From: Streptomyces sp. 130
GTDB lineage: Bacteria; Actinomycetota; Actinomycetes; Streptomycetales; Streptomycetaceae
Direction of reading: 5' to 3'
Assembly: GCF_007096885.1 (NCBI RefSeq)
Contig: NZ_VJNO01000011.1
Span: forward strand, 1-64,000
Length of the DNA stretch: 64,000 bases
Below the pieces are notes generated by a model. That model was not told the DNA's origin and searched no databases. It saw only the letters and a program-made list of their open reading frames with translations. The position numbers and the translations under genes were made by a program. Of the stretch, positions 53,707 to 63,294 are shown one piece after another (position 1 is the first letter of the stretch; each line of letters starts with the position of its first letter).

Positions 53707-53726
53707 ATTGTATTACTGAGCGGTAG
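53707..53726 (-). promoter_or_regulatory. thioesterase promoter with operator-like motif
   Basis: Minus-strand -10 TACAAT (53707-53712) overlaps the plus-strand motif TATTACTGAGCGGTAG (53711-53726). TTACTGAGCGGTA matches TTACTGAATGGCA at the TetR start in 10 of 13 positions. A repressor there would cover the -10. Confidence 0.5.
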
Positions 53727-53747
53727 CTTTTTGCGGCCCCGAGTGGG

Positions 53748-54407
53748 TCACGCCTCGTCCGCCCGTGCCGAGCGCCGGTTGTAGGCGCGCGGCGCCCGCC
53801 AGTGGAAGCGGAGCGCGAGCAGCCGCAGGACGAACGCGGTGATCACGGCCGCGCCGCTGGTCAGGGCGTTGAGCGCGTCGAAGCGGATGCAGAGCACGAT
53901 CATGGTGGCGCCCACCATGGCGGGCACCGCGTACAGGTCCCGGTCCCAGCGCAGCAGCGACGGCACCTCGTTGGCCAGGACGTCCCGCAGGACACCGCCG
54001 CCGACCGCCGTGGCCAGGCCGAGCGCCGCCGACGAGGTGAGGCCGAGCCCGTAGTCGTACGCCTTCACCGTGCCGGCCACGCAGAACAGCCCGAGACCGG
54101 CCGCGTCGAAGACGTTCACGCCGACCTGGATGCGCTCCACGTGCGGGTGGAGGAAGAAGACCAGTCCGGCGGCGAGCAGCGGGGTGGTGAAGTACCCCAG
54201 ATCGGTGAAGGCCGCGGGCGGCACCGCTCCGATGATCAGGTCACGGAACAGCCCTCCGCCCAGCGCGGTCACCTCGGCGAGCACCGCGATGCCGAAGACA
54301 TCGAAGTTCTTGCGTACGGCGAGCAGGGCGCCCGAGATCGCGAAGACGAAGATCCCCACGATGTCGAGCGCGTGCTGGACGGAGGGCGTGAACAGTTCGT
54401 TGAGCAC
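53748..54407 (-). CDS. TRIC-type (UPF0126) cation channel protein
   Basis: A 219-residue membrane protein with seven predicted helices in two homologous halves, each carrying the glycine-rich motif seen as TALGGGLFRDLIIG and TAVGGGVLRDVLANEVP. This is the prokaryotic TRIC/YadS family of trimeric cation (potassium-type) channels. It starts with GTG, 15 bp beyond the ABC ATPase gene, and may be read as the last gene of that transcript. Confidence 0.85.
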   Translation of the reverse strand: MLNELFTPSVQHALDIVGIFVFAISGALLAVRKNFDVFGIAVLAEVTALGGGLFRDLIIGAVPPAAFTDLGYFTTPLLAAGLVFFLHPHVERIQVGVNVFDAAGLGLFCVAGTVKAYDYGLGLTSSAALGLATAVGGGVLRDVLANEVPSLLRWDRDLYAVPAMVGATMIVLCIRFDALNALTSGAAVITAFVLRLLALRFHWRAPRAYNRRSARADEA

Positions 54408-54422
54408 CGGGCAATTGTGCCC

Positions 54423-55589
54423 TTACTGCTCCTTCGTACCGTCCGGGGCGGGCTGGGCCGCCTCCGCGGGCTTGGCGGACGGCTCCGCGGGCGCCGACCT
54501 GACCGTGATGACGTCCGTGGCCAGCGGCGCGTCGCCCGGCACCTGGTCCTCGCCGTTCTCCGGGTGGTGGCAGGCCACCTGGTGCCCGGTCTTCAGCTGG
54601 AGCAGCGGCGGCTCGGTCGTCCCGCAGACCTTCGTCGCCTTCCAGCAGCGGGTGTGGAACCGGCAGCCGGCGGGCGGCGAGATCGGTGACGGCACATCGC
54701 CCTTGAGCAGGATGCGGTCGCTCTTGGCACCGCGCCGGCGCGGGTCCGGCACCGGCACCGCGGACATCAGCGCCTTGGTGTACGGGTGCATCGGCGCCTC
54801 GTACAGCGACTTGCGGTCCGCCAGTTCGACGATCTTGCCGAGGTACATGACCGCGATCCGGTCCGAGACGTGGCGGATCACCGACAGGTCGTGCGCGATG
54901 ATCATGTACGTGAGCCCGAGCTCGTCCTGGAGGTCGTCCAGCAGGTTCACCACCTGCGCCTGGATCGACACGTCCAGCGCGGAGACCGGCTCGTCCGCGA
55001 CGACCAGCTTCGGCTTGAGCGCGAGCGCCCGGGCGATGCCGATGCGCTGGCGCTGGCCGCCGGAGAACTCGTGCGGGTAGCGGTTGTAGTGCTCGGGGTT
55101 GAGCCCGACCAGCTCCAGCAGCCGCTGGACCTCCGCCTTCACGCCTCCCTCGGGCTTGACGCCCTGGAGCCGGAAGGGGGTGGAGACGATGCCGCCGACC
55201 GTGTGGCGCGGGTTCAGCGAGCCGTACGGGTCCTGGAAGATCATCTGGATGTCGCGCCGCATCGGCCGCAGCCGTCCGGCGGACAGGTGGGTGATGTCGC
55301 GGCCCTGGAATTCGACCTTGCCGCCGGTCGGCTCCAGCAGCCGGGTCACCAGCCGGCCCATGGTCGACTTGCCGCAGCCCGACTCGCCGACGACGCCCAG
55401 GGTCTCCCCGGGGCGCACGTCGAAGGTGAGCCCGTCGACCGCCTGGACCGCGCCGACCTTGCGCTTCAGGACGCCCTTGGTGATCGGGAAGTGCTTGACC
55501 AGGCCGTCCACCTTGAGGAGCGGCTCGGGGCCGGACCCGTCCGACCCGGCCGCGGCCGGCGCGGGAGTCTTCTTGTTCAGCTCAGTCAC
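54423..55589 (-). CDS. oligopeptide ABC transporter ATPase, DppF-like
   Basis: A 388-residue ATPase with Walker A GESGCGKST, signature FSGGQRQRIGIARAL, Walker B KLVVADEPVSALD, the C-terminal zinc or peptide-transporter motif CRFHTRCWKATKVC, and an extended acidic/Pro tail. GTG 55589 overlaps the upstream ATPase by 4 bp (GTGA). It is the final ATPase of the second transporter operon. Confidence 0.93.
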   Translation of the reverse strand: MTELNKKTPAPAAAGSDGSGPEPLLKVDGLVKHFPITKGVLKRKVGAVQAVDGLTFDVRPGETLGVVGESGCGKSTMGRLVTRLLEPTGGKVEFQGRDITHLSAGRLRPMRRDIQMIFQDPYGSLNPRHTVGGIVSTPFRLQGVKPEGGVKAEVQRLLELVGLNPEHYNRYPHEFSGGQRQRIGIARALALKPKLVVADEPVSALDVSIQAQVVNLLDDLQDELGLTYMIIAHDLSVIRHVSDRIAVMYLGKIVELADRKSLYEAPMHPYTKALMSAVPVPDPRRRGAKSDRILLKGDVPSPISPPAGCRFHTRCWKATKVCGTTEPPLLQLKTGHQVACHHPENGEDQVPGDAPLATDVITVRSAPAEPSAKPAEAAQPAPDGTKEQ

Positions 55590-56674
55590 AGCTTCGGCGC
55601 AATCTCTTCGGTCCAGATCCGTTCCCGCTGCTCGCGCGACATGTGGCACGCGGAGTAGTGCCCGTCGCCGACCTGCTGCAGCTCCGGACGCTCGGTGCGG
55701 GTGATGTTGTCGGGCGGGACGTCGGCGTACGGGCAGCGCGGGTGGAAGGCGCAGCCCGACGGGACGTTGATGAGACTGGGCGGCGAGCCCTTGACGGGGA
55801 TCAGCCGCTCGGTCTGCTCCCGGTCGATCCGCGGCATCGAGCCGAGCAGGCCCCAGGTGTACGGGTGCTGGGGCTCGTAGAACACCTTCTCGGCGGAGCC
55901 GCGCTCGACGCACCGGCCCGCGTACATCACGAGGATCTCGTCCGCGATCTCGGCGACGACACCGAGGTCGTGGGTGATCATGATGACCGCGGAGCCGAAC
56001 TCCTTCTGCAGATCGCGGATCAGGTCGAGGATCTGCGCCTGGACGGTGACGTCGAGGGCGGTCGTCGGCTCGTCGGCGATGAGCAGCTGCGGGTTGTTGA
56101 CCAGGGCCATCGCGATCATCGCGCGCTGGCGCATGCCGCCGGAGAACTGGTGCGGGTAGTCGTCGTACCGGCGGTGCGGTTCGGGGATGCCGACCCGGTC
56201 CAGCATCTCGATGGCCCGCTTCTTCGCGGTCTTCTTGTCGACCTTGTGGTGGACCCGGTGGGCCTCCACGATCTGCGCGCCGATCGTGTAGTACGGGTGC
56301 AGGGCGGACAGCGGGTCCTGGAAGATCATGGCCATCTTCTGGCCGCGCAGCCTGCGCACGCGATCGCCGCCCGAGCCGATCAGCTCCTCGCCGTCCAGCC
56401 AGATCTCGCCGCCGATCCGGGCCCGCTCCGAGGTGTGCAGGCCCATGATCCCCAGCGAGGTCACGGACTTGCCGGAGCCGGACTCGCCGACGATGCCGAG
56501 GGTCTGGCCGGCCTCCAGGTCGAAGCTGACGCCGTCCACGGACTTGACGAGGCCGTCGTCGGTGTCGAAGTGGACGCTGAGGTCGCGTACGGAGAGGAAC
56601 GGGCGGCCGTCGCCCTCGCGCGGGGCCGGCACGGTCCCGGCCTGCTGGGAGTCCTTCTTGGTCGCGCCGCTCAT
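55586..56674 (-). CDS. oligopeptide ABC transporter ATPase, DppD-like
   Basis: A 362-residue ATPase with Walker [10 protein letters not shown] (the Thr is Val), signature [15 protein letters not shown], Walker [13 protein letters not shown] and C-terminal [13 protein letters not shown]. Its ATG overlaps the permease stop as ATGA. It forms a pair with the DppF-like subunit. Confidence 0.93.
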   Translation of the reverse strand: MSGATKKDSQQAGTVPAPREGDGRPFLSVRDLSVHFDTDDGLVKSVDGVSFDLEAGQTLGIVGESGSGKSVTSLGIMGLHTSERARIGGEIWLDGEELIGSGGDRVRRLRGQKMAMIFQDPLSALHPYYTIGAQIVEAHRVHHKVDKKTAKKRAIEMLDRVGIPEPHRRYDDYPHQFSGGMRQRAMIAMALVNNPQLLIADEPTTALDVTVQAQILDLIRDLQKEFGSAVIMITHDLGVVAEIADEILVMYAGRCVERGSAEKVFYEPQHPYTWGLLGSMPRIDREQTERLIPVKGSPPSLINVPSGCAFHPRCPYADVPPDNITRTERPELQQVGDGHYSACHMSREQRERIWTEEIAPKL

Positions 56675-57660
56675 GAGAGCCTCACCCGGGGGTCGATCGC
56701 GGCGTACACGAGGTCCACCAGCAGGTTGCAGATGACGATGAAGAAGGCCGCGACCAGGGTCACGCCCATCACCTTGGGCAGGTCGGCGGTGGTCACGCCC
56801 TGGATCGCGAAGGCGCCGAGCCCCTGGAAGGAGAAGACGCGTTCGGTGATGACCGCGCCGCCGAGGAGCAGCGCGAAGTCCATGCCGAAGATCGTGACCA
56901 GCGGGGTGAGCGCGGACCGCAGTCCGTGCTTGACGACCACCTTGCGTTCCTGGAGACCCTTGGCGCGCGCGGTGCGGATGTAGTCCTCGCCCATGGTCTC
57001 CAGCATCCCGGCCCGGGTGAGCCGGGCGTAGAGCGCGGAGTACAGCAGGGCGAGCGTGCACCAGGGCAGGACCAGGCTGCCCGCCCAGGCGACCGGGTCC
57101 TCGGTGATGGGCACGTACTCCCCGTTGCCGAAGAGCGCCAGGACCACCAGGCCGGTGAAGAACATCGGGAGGGAGACGCCGGCGAGGGCGACGCCCATGG
57201 AGAGGCGGTCGAAGAGCGAGCCCCGCTTCAGCGCGGAGACGACGCCGATCGCGACACCGGAGACGACCCAGATGACGGCGGCACCGACGGCCAGCGAGAG
57301 CGTGACCGGGACCCGGTCCACGAGCTGCGGCCAGATCTCGGTGTGGGTCTTGAACGAGTAACCGAAGCACGGGGCGTTGCAGGTGACCGGGTCCGGGCCG
57401 AACTGGTACTCGGCGCCGGCCACGATGCCCTTGATGAAGTGCCAGTACTGGAGGTACAGGGGCTGGTCCAGCCCCAGGTTCTTCTTGACCGCGGCGATGA
57501 CGTCGGGGTCGGGGCTCTTCCCCACGTACTGGGCGGCCATGGAGTCGAGGGTCTGCCCGCCGAGGCGGGGCACCAGGAAGAAGATCGCGAACGTGACTGC
57601 GCTGACCACCAGCAGCAGCAACACCGCGGCGAATACGCGTCGGATGATATACGCAGCCAC
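56671..57660 (-). CDS. oligopeptide ABC transporter permease, DppB-like
   Basis: A 329-residue permease that starts MAAYIIRRVFAAVLLLLVVS, then has a long extracytoplasmic loop of about 60 residues after the first helix and the EAA loop DYIRTARAKGLQERKVVVKHG. It lies 89 bp behind the binding-protein gene, from which it is separated by a strong hairpin. Confidence 0.93.
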   Translation of the reverse strand: MAAYIIRRVFAAVLLLLVVSAVTFAIFFLVPRLGGQTLDSMAAQYVGKSPDPDVIAAVKKNLGLDQPLYLQYWHFIKGIVAGAEYQFGPDPVTCNAPCFGYSFKTHTEIWPQLVDRVPVTLSLAVGAAVIWVVSGVAIGVVSALKRGSLFDRLSMGVALAGVSLPMFFTGLVVLALFGNGEYVPITEDPVAWAGSLVLPWCTLALLYSALYARLTRAGMLETMGEDYIRTARAKGLQERKVVVKHGLRSALTPLVTIFGMDFALLLGGAVITERVFSFQGLGAFAIQGVTTADLPKVMGVTLVAAFFIVICNLLVDLVYAAIDPRVRLS

Positions 57661-57668
57661 AGCCGTGC

Positions 57669-57710
57669 GGCGCCGGGCGGGTGGGGCGGGAAACCCCGCC
57701 GCCCGGCGCC
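57669..57710 (-). terminator. intercistronic hairpin behind the binding-protein gene
   Basis: GGCGCCGGGCGG (57669-57680) pairs with CCGCCCGGCGCC (57699-57710), with an inner GGGG/CCCC stem. It lies between the highly needed binding protein and the permease and probably stops or stabilises part of the transcripts so that the lipoprotein is made in excess. Confidence 0.7.
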
Positions 57711-57749
57711 TTCACCTGCCTTTCAGGGGATGCTTTTGATGAACAGGCG

Positions 57750-59516
57750 CTACTTGGTGGACGTCATGAGCACGTAGTCGTACATGCCGAGGTACGCGTC
57801 GGTGACGGTGACGTTCGCCGCGGAGTCCGGGCGGTAGAGCAGGTTCTTGCGGTAGAAGAGGGGAACGACCGAGGCGTTCTCCATGACCTTCTGGTCGACC
57901 TCGCCCCACGTGGCGTTGCGCTCCGCGGTGTCGACGGTCCCGATGCCCTTGACGAGGAGGTTGTTGATCCCCTTGTCGTTCAGCTCCATCAGGTTGGTGC
58001 CGCCGGAGGGCTTGATGGCCGAGCCGTTGACGATCTGGTCAAGGAAGCCGAAGCCGGTCGGCCAGTCGGCGCCCCAGGCCATCATCATCATGCCCGCGTT
58101 GTTCTTGTGGACCCAGGCCGGGACGCCCGCGAAGTCGGTGAAGTACTTGTCCGCCGGGAACTGCTTGATCTCGGCGGTGATACCGATCGCCTTCAGGCTG
58201 TTCTGGAGCTGGGTGGCGGCGGTGACCTCGTCAGGACGGTCGGAGCGCGCCGTCAGCGTGGTCTTGAAGCCGTCCGGGTGACCGCACTTGGCCAGGTGCT
58301 CCTTGGCCTTGGCCGCGTCGCCCTTGCTGCCCTCGGTCGGGTAGAGGTCGAACTTCTTGTAGCCGGCGACGGTCGGCGGGATGACCGTGCTGGCCGGGTC
58401 GCCCTTGACAGAGCCGCCGATCGAGTCGACCATGCTCCGCTTGTCGACGGCGTACTGGACGGCCTTGCGGCACTCGACGTTGTCGAACGGCTTCACGTTG
58501 ACGTTCAGCGCGAGGTACTGCAGGGCGCCGGCGTACGGGTTGTCCGTCTTCGCCTTCTCCGACGACTTGGCGAGCACCTTGGGCTGGGTCTTGGACTGCA
58601 GGCCGGTGCCCGCGATGTCCGCCGTGGTCTCGTTGTTGAGCAGGTGCTCGTCGACCGTGGTGGGGTTGACGTTGAACTTCAGCTCGATCCTGTCCGGCAG
58701 CGCCTTGCGGATCGGGTCCGTCTTGGGGTCCCACTCCGGGTTGCGGACCAGGGTCGCGCCCTTGCTCTCGTCGTACGCCGAGAACTTGTAGGGGCCGGAG
58801 GAGACCATCTTCTGGACGTAGCTGGCGCCCGTGTCGGCCTTCTGCTGGATCGGGGCCGTCTGCGAGAAGGCGGCCAGGTAGTCCATGTCCGCGAACGGCT
58901 TGTTGAGGTGGAAGACGATCGTGTACTTGTCCGGGGTCTCGATGGACTTCAGGCCCTCGGGGGACTTGTCCTTGTACGGGCCCTTGTACTTGTCGCCGCC
59001 TTCGAGGTACGCCTTGAAGTACGTGGGCCCGTTGGACAGGGCCTCGGGCGCGAAGTTGGAGCGCTCGATGGCGTACTTGACGTCCTGCGAGGTGATCTCG
59101 GAGCCGTCCTCGAACTTCACGCCCTTGCGGAGCGTGTACGTCCAGGTCTTCGCGTCCGCGCTCGCCTTGCCGAGGCCGGTGGCGAGGTCGGGGACGACCT
59201 CCAGGCTCTCCTTGCCGGCGGCCGGCTTGAAGGTCACCAGCGAACGGGCGTACAGGCGGGCGAAGTTCTGCACCCAGCCGTAGTACGTGTTGCCGGGGTC
59301 GAGCGAGTCCGGGCCACTGGTGTGCTCGTAGGTGACCGTCCCGCCCTTCTTGTCGCTGGCGTTGACGATGCTCGTCAGGCCGGCGTCGGCCTTGGCGCTG
59401 CTGCCGCCGCCGCCACCGCCCTTGCCGCCGCCGTCCGAGTCCTTGCTGCACGCCGTGGCGGCGAGCGACACCGCGATCGCGACGGCCACGAGCGCCGCTG
59501 TCTTTCTGTTCTGCAT
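57750..59516 (-). CDS. oligopeptide-binding lipoprotein, family 5
   Basis: A 588-residue SBP_bac_5 protein. The signal peptide ends with lipobox LAATAC (Cys23), followed by a flexible Gly/Ser/Lys linker. Family motifs include SLDPGNTYYGW, VVPDLATGLGKAS, GSEITSQDVKYAIERSNF, SSGPYKF and RKAVQYAVDKRSMVDS. It is the second gene of the transporter operon (44 bp behind the DppC-like gene). A peptide ligand is inferred from family and gene set. Confidence 0.93.
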   Translation of the reverse strand: MQNRKTAALVAVAIAVSLAATACSKDSDGGGKGGGGGGSSAKADAGLTSIVNASDKKGGTVTYEHTSGPDSLDPGNTYYGWVQNFARLYARSLVTFKPAAGKESLEVVPDLATGLGKASADAKTWTYTLRKGVKFEDGSEITSQDVKYAIERSNFAPEALSNGPTYFKAYLEGGDKYKGPYKDKSPEGLKSIETPDKYTIVFHLNKPFADMDYLAAFSQTAPIQQKADTGASYVQKMVSSGPYKFSAYDESKGATLVRNPEWDPKTDPIRKALPDRIELKFNVNPTTVDEHLLNNETTADIAGTGLQSKTQPKVLAKSSEKAKTDNPYAGALQYLALNVNVKPFDNVECRKAVQYAVDKRSMVDSIGGSVKGDPASTVIPPTVAGYKKFDLYPTEGSKGDAAKAKEHLAKCGHPDGFKTTLTARSDRPDEVTAATQLQNSLKAIGITAEIKQFPADKYFTDFAGVPAWVHKNNAGMMMMAWGADWPTGFGFLDQIVNGSAIKPSGGTNLMELNDKGINNLLVKGIGTVDTAERNATWGEVDQKVMENASVVPLFYRKNLLYRPDSAANVTVTDAYLGMYDYVLMTSTK

Positions 59517-59560
59517 GCTGAGGAAAGCCCCCTCGCTAGTCCTGTGCGGCAGTGCCGCGT

Positions 59561-60553
59561 TTACTTGCCACGAGGGTCGAGTGCGTCACGCAGCCCGTCC
59601 CCCAGCAGGTTGAAGGCCAGCACGGTGACGAAGATCGCCATGCCGGGGATGACCATGAACATCGGGTCCACCTCGTAGAGGTCGACCGCCTGTGTGAGCA
59701 TGCCGCCCCAGGACGCCTGCGGAGGTGCGATGCCCACGCCCAGGAAGGACAGGGCCGCCTCGAACAGGATGTTCGTGGGGATCAGCAGCGTCGCGTAGAC
59801 GAGGATCGGCGCGACCAGGTTGGGCAGCAGCTCGCGGAAGAGGATGAACGGCCCCCGGGCCCCCAACGATCTGGCCGCCTCCACGAATTCGCGCTCGCGG
59901 AGCGACAGCGTCTGCGCACGCACGATGCGGCCGATGTACGGCCAGCTGAAGAAGCCGATCACGAAGATCAGGACCGCGATCCGCAGCGTGAGGCCCTCCA
60001 GCCCGAAGGCGTTGCCCTGGAGGGAGGCGGAGATGGAGATCGCGAAGAGCAGCAGCGGGAAGGCCAGGAAGGTGTCCATCAGCCGGCTGATCAGGCTGTC
60101 CACCCAGCCTCCGTAGAACCCGGCCACGACACCCATGACGACGCCGATGACGACGGAGAGCAGGGTGGAGCCGACGGCGACCACGAGCGAGACCCAGGAG
60201 CCTTCGAGGATGCGCGCGAAGATGTCGCGGCCGGTCTGCGGTTCGACGCCGAACGGGTGGTCCCAGCTGATCCCGCCGAAGTCGCCCTTGGGCGCCAGCA
60301 TGACGGGGTCGACCAGGCTCTGGTTGAACGCGTTGGGGTCGAGCCCGAGGAGCGACTGGAGCGGCTTGGACAGCACCGCGGTGAGGATCAGCAGGACGAC
60401 GACGATGCCGCCGGCCATCGCCGCCTTGTCCCGCTTGAAGCGGGTCCAGGCGATGCGGCCGAGCGAGCGGCCCTCGATCTCCTTGCGGCCCGCGCCCTCC
60501 AGCACCGCTTCGGGCCGCGTATCCGCCCTGGTGGTCTCGATAGGTGCCGTCAT
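59561..60553 (-). CDS. oligopeptide ABC transporter permease, DppC-like
   Basis: A 330-residue permease. After an N-terminal cytoplasmic part comes the EAA loop EFVEAARSLGARGPFILFRE, LPNLVAPILVY and the last helix GMAIFVTVLAFNLLGDGLRD. It is the first gene of the operon DppC, binding protein, DppB, DppD, DppF; permease first is an unusual order. The 284 bp upstream region holds the promoter. Confidence 0.93.
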   Translation of the reverse strand: MTAPIETTRADTRPEAVLEGAGRKEIEGRSLGRIAWTRFKRDKAAMAGGIVVVLLILTAVLSKPLQSLLGLDPNAFNQSLVDPVMLAPKGDFGGISWDHPFGVEPQTGRDIFARILEGSWVSLVVAVGSTLLSVVIGVVMGVVAGFYGGWVDSLISRLMDTFLAFPLLLFAISISASLQGNAFGLEGLTLRIAVLIFVIGFFSWPYIGRIVRAQTLSLREREFVEAARSLGARGPFILFRELLPNLVAPILVYATLLIPTNILFEAALSFLGVGIAPPQASWGGMLTQAVDLYEVDPMFMVIPGMAIFVTVLAFNLLGDGLRDALDPRGK

Positions 60554-60679
60554 TGCGCTGGAGACCCCTCTCGGCCGGCGGCGGCCGGCCCGTCACCGCC
60601 GCGATAGCGGCTCGTACATGCCTAGTTGCGTGGGAGTCTTCAGCCACTGCGCGCACACCCGCCAGACCTGACGGGGAAT

Positions 60680-60691
60680 GTTTGCTCAAAC
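60680..60691. promoter_or_regulatory. inverted repeat upstream of the oligopeptide transporter operon
   Basis: GTTTG-CT-CAAAC is a 12 bp inverted repeat about 130 bp before the operon start, the only AT-containing palindrome in the 60554-60837 gap. No convincing -35/-10 pair was found there. It is a possible operator. Confidence 0.35.
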
Positions 60692-60837
60692 GTGATGACG
60701 CCAGAACGCAACCGGTATCCGAACAGCCGGACTCGGCAATCGGGCCTCTCGGCCGCAAAACAGCGATAACGAACACTTCGCGCGCGGACCGCGAAGCGCC
60801 CGCGGCGCCCCCGGACCGCCGGAGGACTGGCGCGGGC

Positions 60838-61605
60838 TCAGTACGCGGGCGCCTGGGGGTAGCCGTAACCGGGCGCGGCGTGCGCCTCGCGGTCGTAGAA
60901 GGGGCGGGAGTTGGCGCGCAGCCACATCGCGACCGGGTCGTACTCGTCGGACATCGCGACCGTGGAGACCGGCAGCCCCTCGGGGACGGCACCGATCGAC
61001 TGGCGCATCATCCCGCGCACCGCGTCGACCGACGGCCCGCTGGTGTCGTACAGGTCGAGGCCGACGGCGAGATACGGGACGCCGAGCGCGGGCTGCACCC
61101 AGGCGCGGCGCAGCGAGCGGATCGCGGGGGTGTGGTGGGCGTTCTGCGTGAGCTGGGCGTAGAACTGCGGGAGCTGGATGGCCGGTTCGCTGATCCGCAG
61201 CGGGCCGGCGGGCATCCGGTCGAGGCCGGTCGCGATGCGGCGCAGGTCCAGCCAGGGGATGCCGACGCCGCCGCCCGGGGCGTGTGGATTGAGCCAGACG
61301 CCCCAGCGGTCGGGGTAGAGGGCGCGCGCGACGTCCAGACCGGCGACCACCTCGTGGTCCCGGCTCCAGCCGCTGGCGGCGAGCTCCTGGGGGGAGGTGA
61401 CGCACGGGGCGTAGCCGAGGCCGTCGACCTCCATGTTCCCGTACTGGGCGTCGGGGGCGCCGGGGCGGCCGTGCCAGAGGAGCATCCAGACCCGGCCGGC
61501 CGCCAGGGCGCGGAGCAGCGCCTCGTACGCGTCGTAGCGCCCGGGCGCGACCTGTCGCAGCGTGTGCTCGACCTGACCGGCCGCCGCGGTGCCTGACGCG
61601 CTCAC
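60838..61605 (-). CDS. SseB-like protein, first copy
   Basis: A 255-residue protein of the SseB (enhanced serine sensitivity) family. It shows RYDAYEALLRAL, WMLLWHG, YGNMEVDGLGYAPCVTS, GVWLNPHAPGGGVGIPW and, at the C-terminus, AMWLRANSRPFYDREAH. GTG 61605 (MSASGTAAAGQVEH) matches the form I recall for this family, whereas ATG 61665 adds 20 residues of low-complexity sequence and has no Shine-Dalgarno. The biochemical function of the family is not established. It lies close to the glycine-cleavage gene. Confidence 0.78.
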   Translation of the reverse strand: MSASGTAAAGQVEHTLRQVAPGRYDAYEALLRALAAGRVWMLLWHGRPGAPDAQYGNMEVDGLGYAPCVTSPQELAASGWSRDHEVVAGLDVARALYPDRWGVWLNPHAPGGGVGIPWLDLRRIATGLDRMPAGPLRISEPAIQLPQFYAQLTQNAHHTPAIRSLRRAWVQPALGVPYLAVGLDLYDTSGPSVDAVRGMMRQSIGAVPEGLPVSTVAMSDEYDPVAMWLRANSRPFYDREAHAAPGYGYPQAPAY

Positions 61606-61720
61606 CCTGGGTCCCGCCCCTCGTAGATCCTCTGCTTCGGCCACCGGGCATCGGCCTTCAGCCATCAAACCAGCTTATGCGGCCGCACTGTCACCGGCTT
61701 GACGCCACGGCCGCCCCCCG

Positions 61721-62491
61721 TCACTCCGGGGCGCGCGTGTAGAAGGGCCGCACCCGCTCGCGCATCCAGTCGGCGACCGGGTCCTGCGCCACGTCGAGGA
61801 GCACCAGATTGACCGGCCACGGCACCGCGACGCGGCCCAGCGCCCGGCCCAGGGCGTCCATCGGGGCGCTCTGTCCGGCGCCGTCCCAGGTGGAGAACTC
61901 GACGCCGACGAAGAGCACGGGGTCGTCGCCCTCGATGCTGGCGAGGGCGCGGCGGGCGGTGCGGACTACTCCGCTCTCCTGGAACTCGCCGGCCGCGGCG
62001 GCCAGGAAGTCGACGGGCTCCTCCTTCCAGTCCGGCTCGTACAGCCGGACCCGGCCCCCGGTGGCCGGGCCGTCGAGCGGGGTGCGCCCGGCCCGGCACA
62101 GCTCGGCGACGGCGGGCGGGGGCAGCGGCATGCCGACGGCGCCGCCCGGGTTCACGGCGATGCCGAGCTGCGGGGGCAGGCCGCGGGCGAACTCGACGGC
62201 GGGGGCGACGGTGAAGGACATCCGGTCGCCGACGCAGGTGAGGAACTGGTGCTCGGAGCTGTAGACGGGGACGTACGCGGCGCCGTCGATCTCCAGCGCG
62301 GGCAGGTCGAGCTGCCCGGCGTCGGGTCCGCCGCCGCCCGGCAGCGGCACCCAGACGTGGCTGCGGCCGAGCACCTCCAGCAGGCGGCCGCCCGCCTCCG
62401 GGACGCCGAGCGAGGCGCCAAGGACCTCTTCGAGTTCATTGGCCGGCCAGCCGCCCCGCGGCAGGCTCCCGGCCTGTGCCGGAATGTCCAC
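61721..62491 (-). CDS. SseB-like protein, second copy
   Basis: A 256-residue paralogue of the SseB-like protein at 60838-61605. It has SHVWVPLPGGGG, EIDGAAYVPVYSSEHQFLTC, GIAVNPGGAVGMPLPP and the shared C-terminus VADWMRERVRPFYTRA. It starts MDIPAQAGSLPRGGWPANEL. The two copies lie on the same strand with about 115 bp between them. The function is unknown, but the pair is close to the glycine-sensing riboswitch and gcvT. Confidence 0.8.
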   Translation of the reverse strand: MDIPAQAGSLPRGGWPANELEEVLGASLGVPEAGGRLLEVLGRSHVWVPLPGGGGPDAGQLDLPALEIDGAAYVPVYSSEHQFLTCVGDRMSFTVAPAVEFARGLPPQLGIAVNPGGAVGMPLPPPAVAELCRAGRTPLDGPATGGRVRLYEPDWKEEPVDFLAAAAGEFQESGVVRTARRALASIEGDDPVLFVGVEFSTWDGAGQSAPMDALGRALGRVAVPWPVNLVLLDVAQDPVADWMRERVRPFYTRAPE

Positions 62492-62616
62492 TGCTTCCCT
62501 CTCGCCCCGTTGCCGTGCAGCAAGAGGGTACGGCCTCGCCCGGTCTCCGTCGCTGTCAGGGGCTGTCCGGAAACCGTCCGTACCCGGCTACTGTCCGGCT
62601 GTTGGACGGTCCGGTT

Positions 62617-63294
62617 TCAGCCGTCGGGCTGTGCTTCTGCGAACGTGATGCGGGTGATCGCCCCGGCCGCCTCGCGGTCGAGCAGCACCGCCGAGGCGCA
62701 GCCGCGCGGCAGCAGCCCCGCCTCGGTGTCCCGCAGCAGCCGCCCCACGGCTCTGCGGTGCCGGGCGAAGGCGTACGCGGAGACGCCCCGGCCGCGCTCG
62801 CGCTGGCCCTCGCGCGCGGTCCGGGCGGAGACGTCCAGCAGGACCAGATGCAGGCGGGTGCCCCGGCGCCGGGCATGGCGGGCGAGCCGGGCGCGGACCC
62901 AGCTCTGCGTACCGCAGTCGTGGACGACGACGGGGGCGCCGGAGCGCAGCACCCGCCGCAGGCCGCGATAGTGGGCGAGGCGCACGAGCGGGCGGTAGAG
63001 GACGTACGGGAGTAAGCGGGGGAGCCGGCGGGCCCAGCGGTCCCGGGTGTCCTGGGAGTCGACCGCGTACGCCGGGGCGGTGCGGGAGATCAGGGTGGAC
63101 TTGCCGCTGCCGGGGAGCCCGGAGACCACCACGATGTCCCCGGCGGCGAAGCGCAGGGCGGGCGGGCCGGCCCGTCCCCGCAGGTCGCGGACGACGGGCG
63201 GATGGGTGCCCACCGCCTGCCGGGGCGGTGAGCCGGACTGCGCGGGCAGCGCGGTGCTCGTGGTTCCCGCGGTCGTCGCGTAGCGCAACGTCAT
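62617..63294 (-). CDS. P-loop ATPase or kinase-like protein
   Basis: A 225-residue protein with a Walker A motif VVSGLPGSGKSTL (about residue 55) after a disordered Thr/Ser/Pro-rich N-terminus. A second box, VVVHDCGTQSWVRARL, and LHLVLLDVSARTAREGQ are typical of zeta-toxin or adenylate-kinase-like ATPases. The middle has many Arg/Leu residues. A kinase of unknown substrate is likely. ATG 63294 is divergent from the riboswitch and gcvT. Confidence 0.72.
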   Translation of the reverse strand: MTLRYATTAGTTSTALPAQSGSPPRQAVGTHPPVVRDLRGRAGPPALRFAAGDIVVVSGLPGSGKSTLISRTAPAYAVDSQDTRDRWARRLPRLLPYVLYRPLVRLAHYRGLRRVLRSGAPVVVHDCGTQSWVRARLARHARRRGTRLHLVLLDVSARTAREGQRERGRGVSAYAFARHRRAVGRLLRDTEAGLLPRGCASAVLLDREAAGAITRITFAEAQPDG

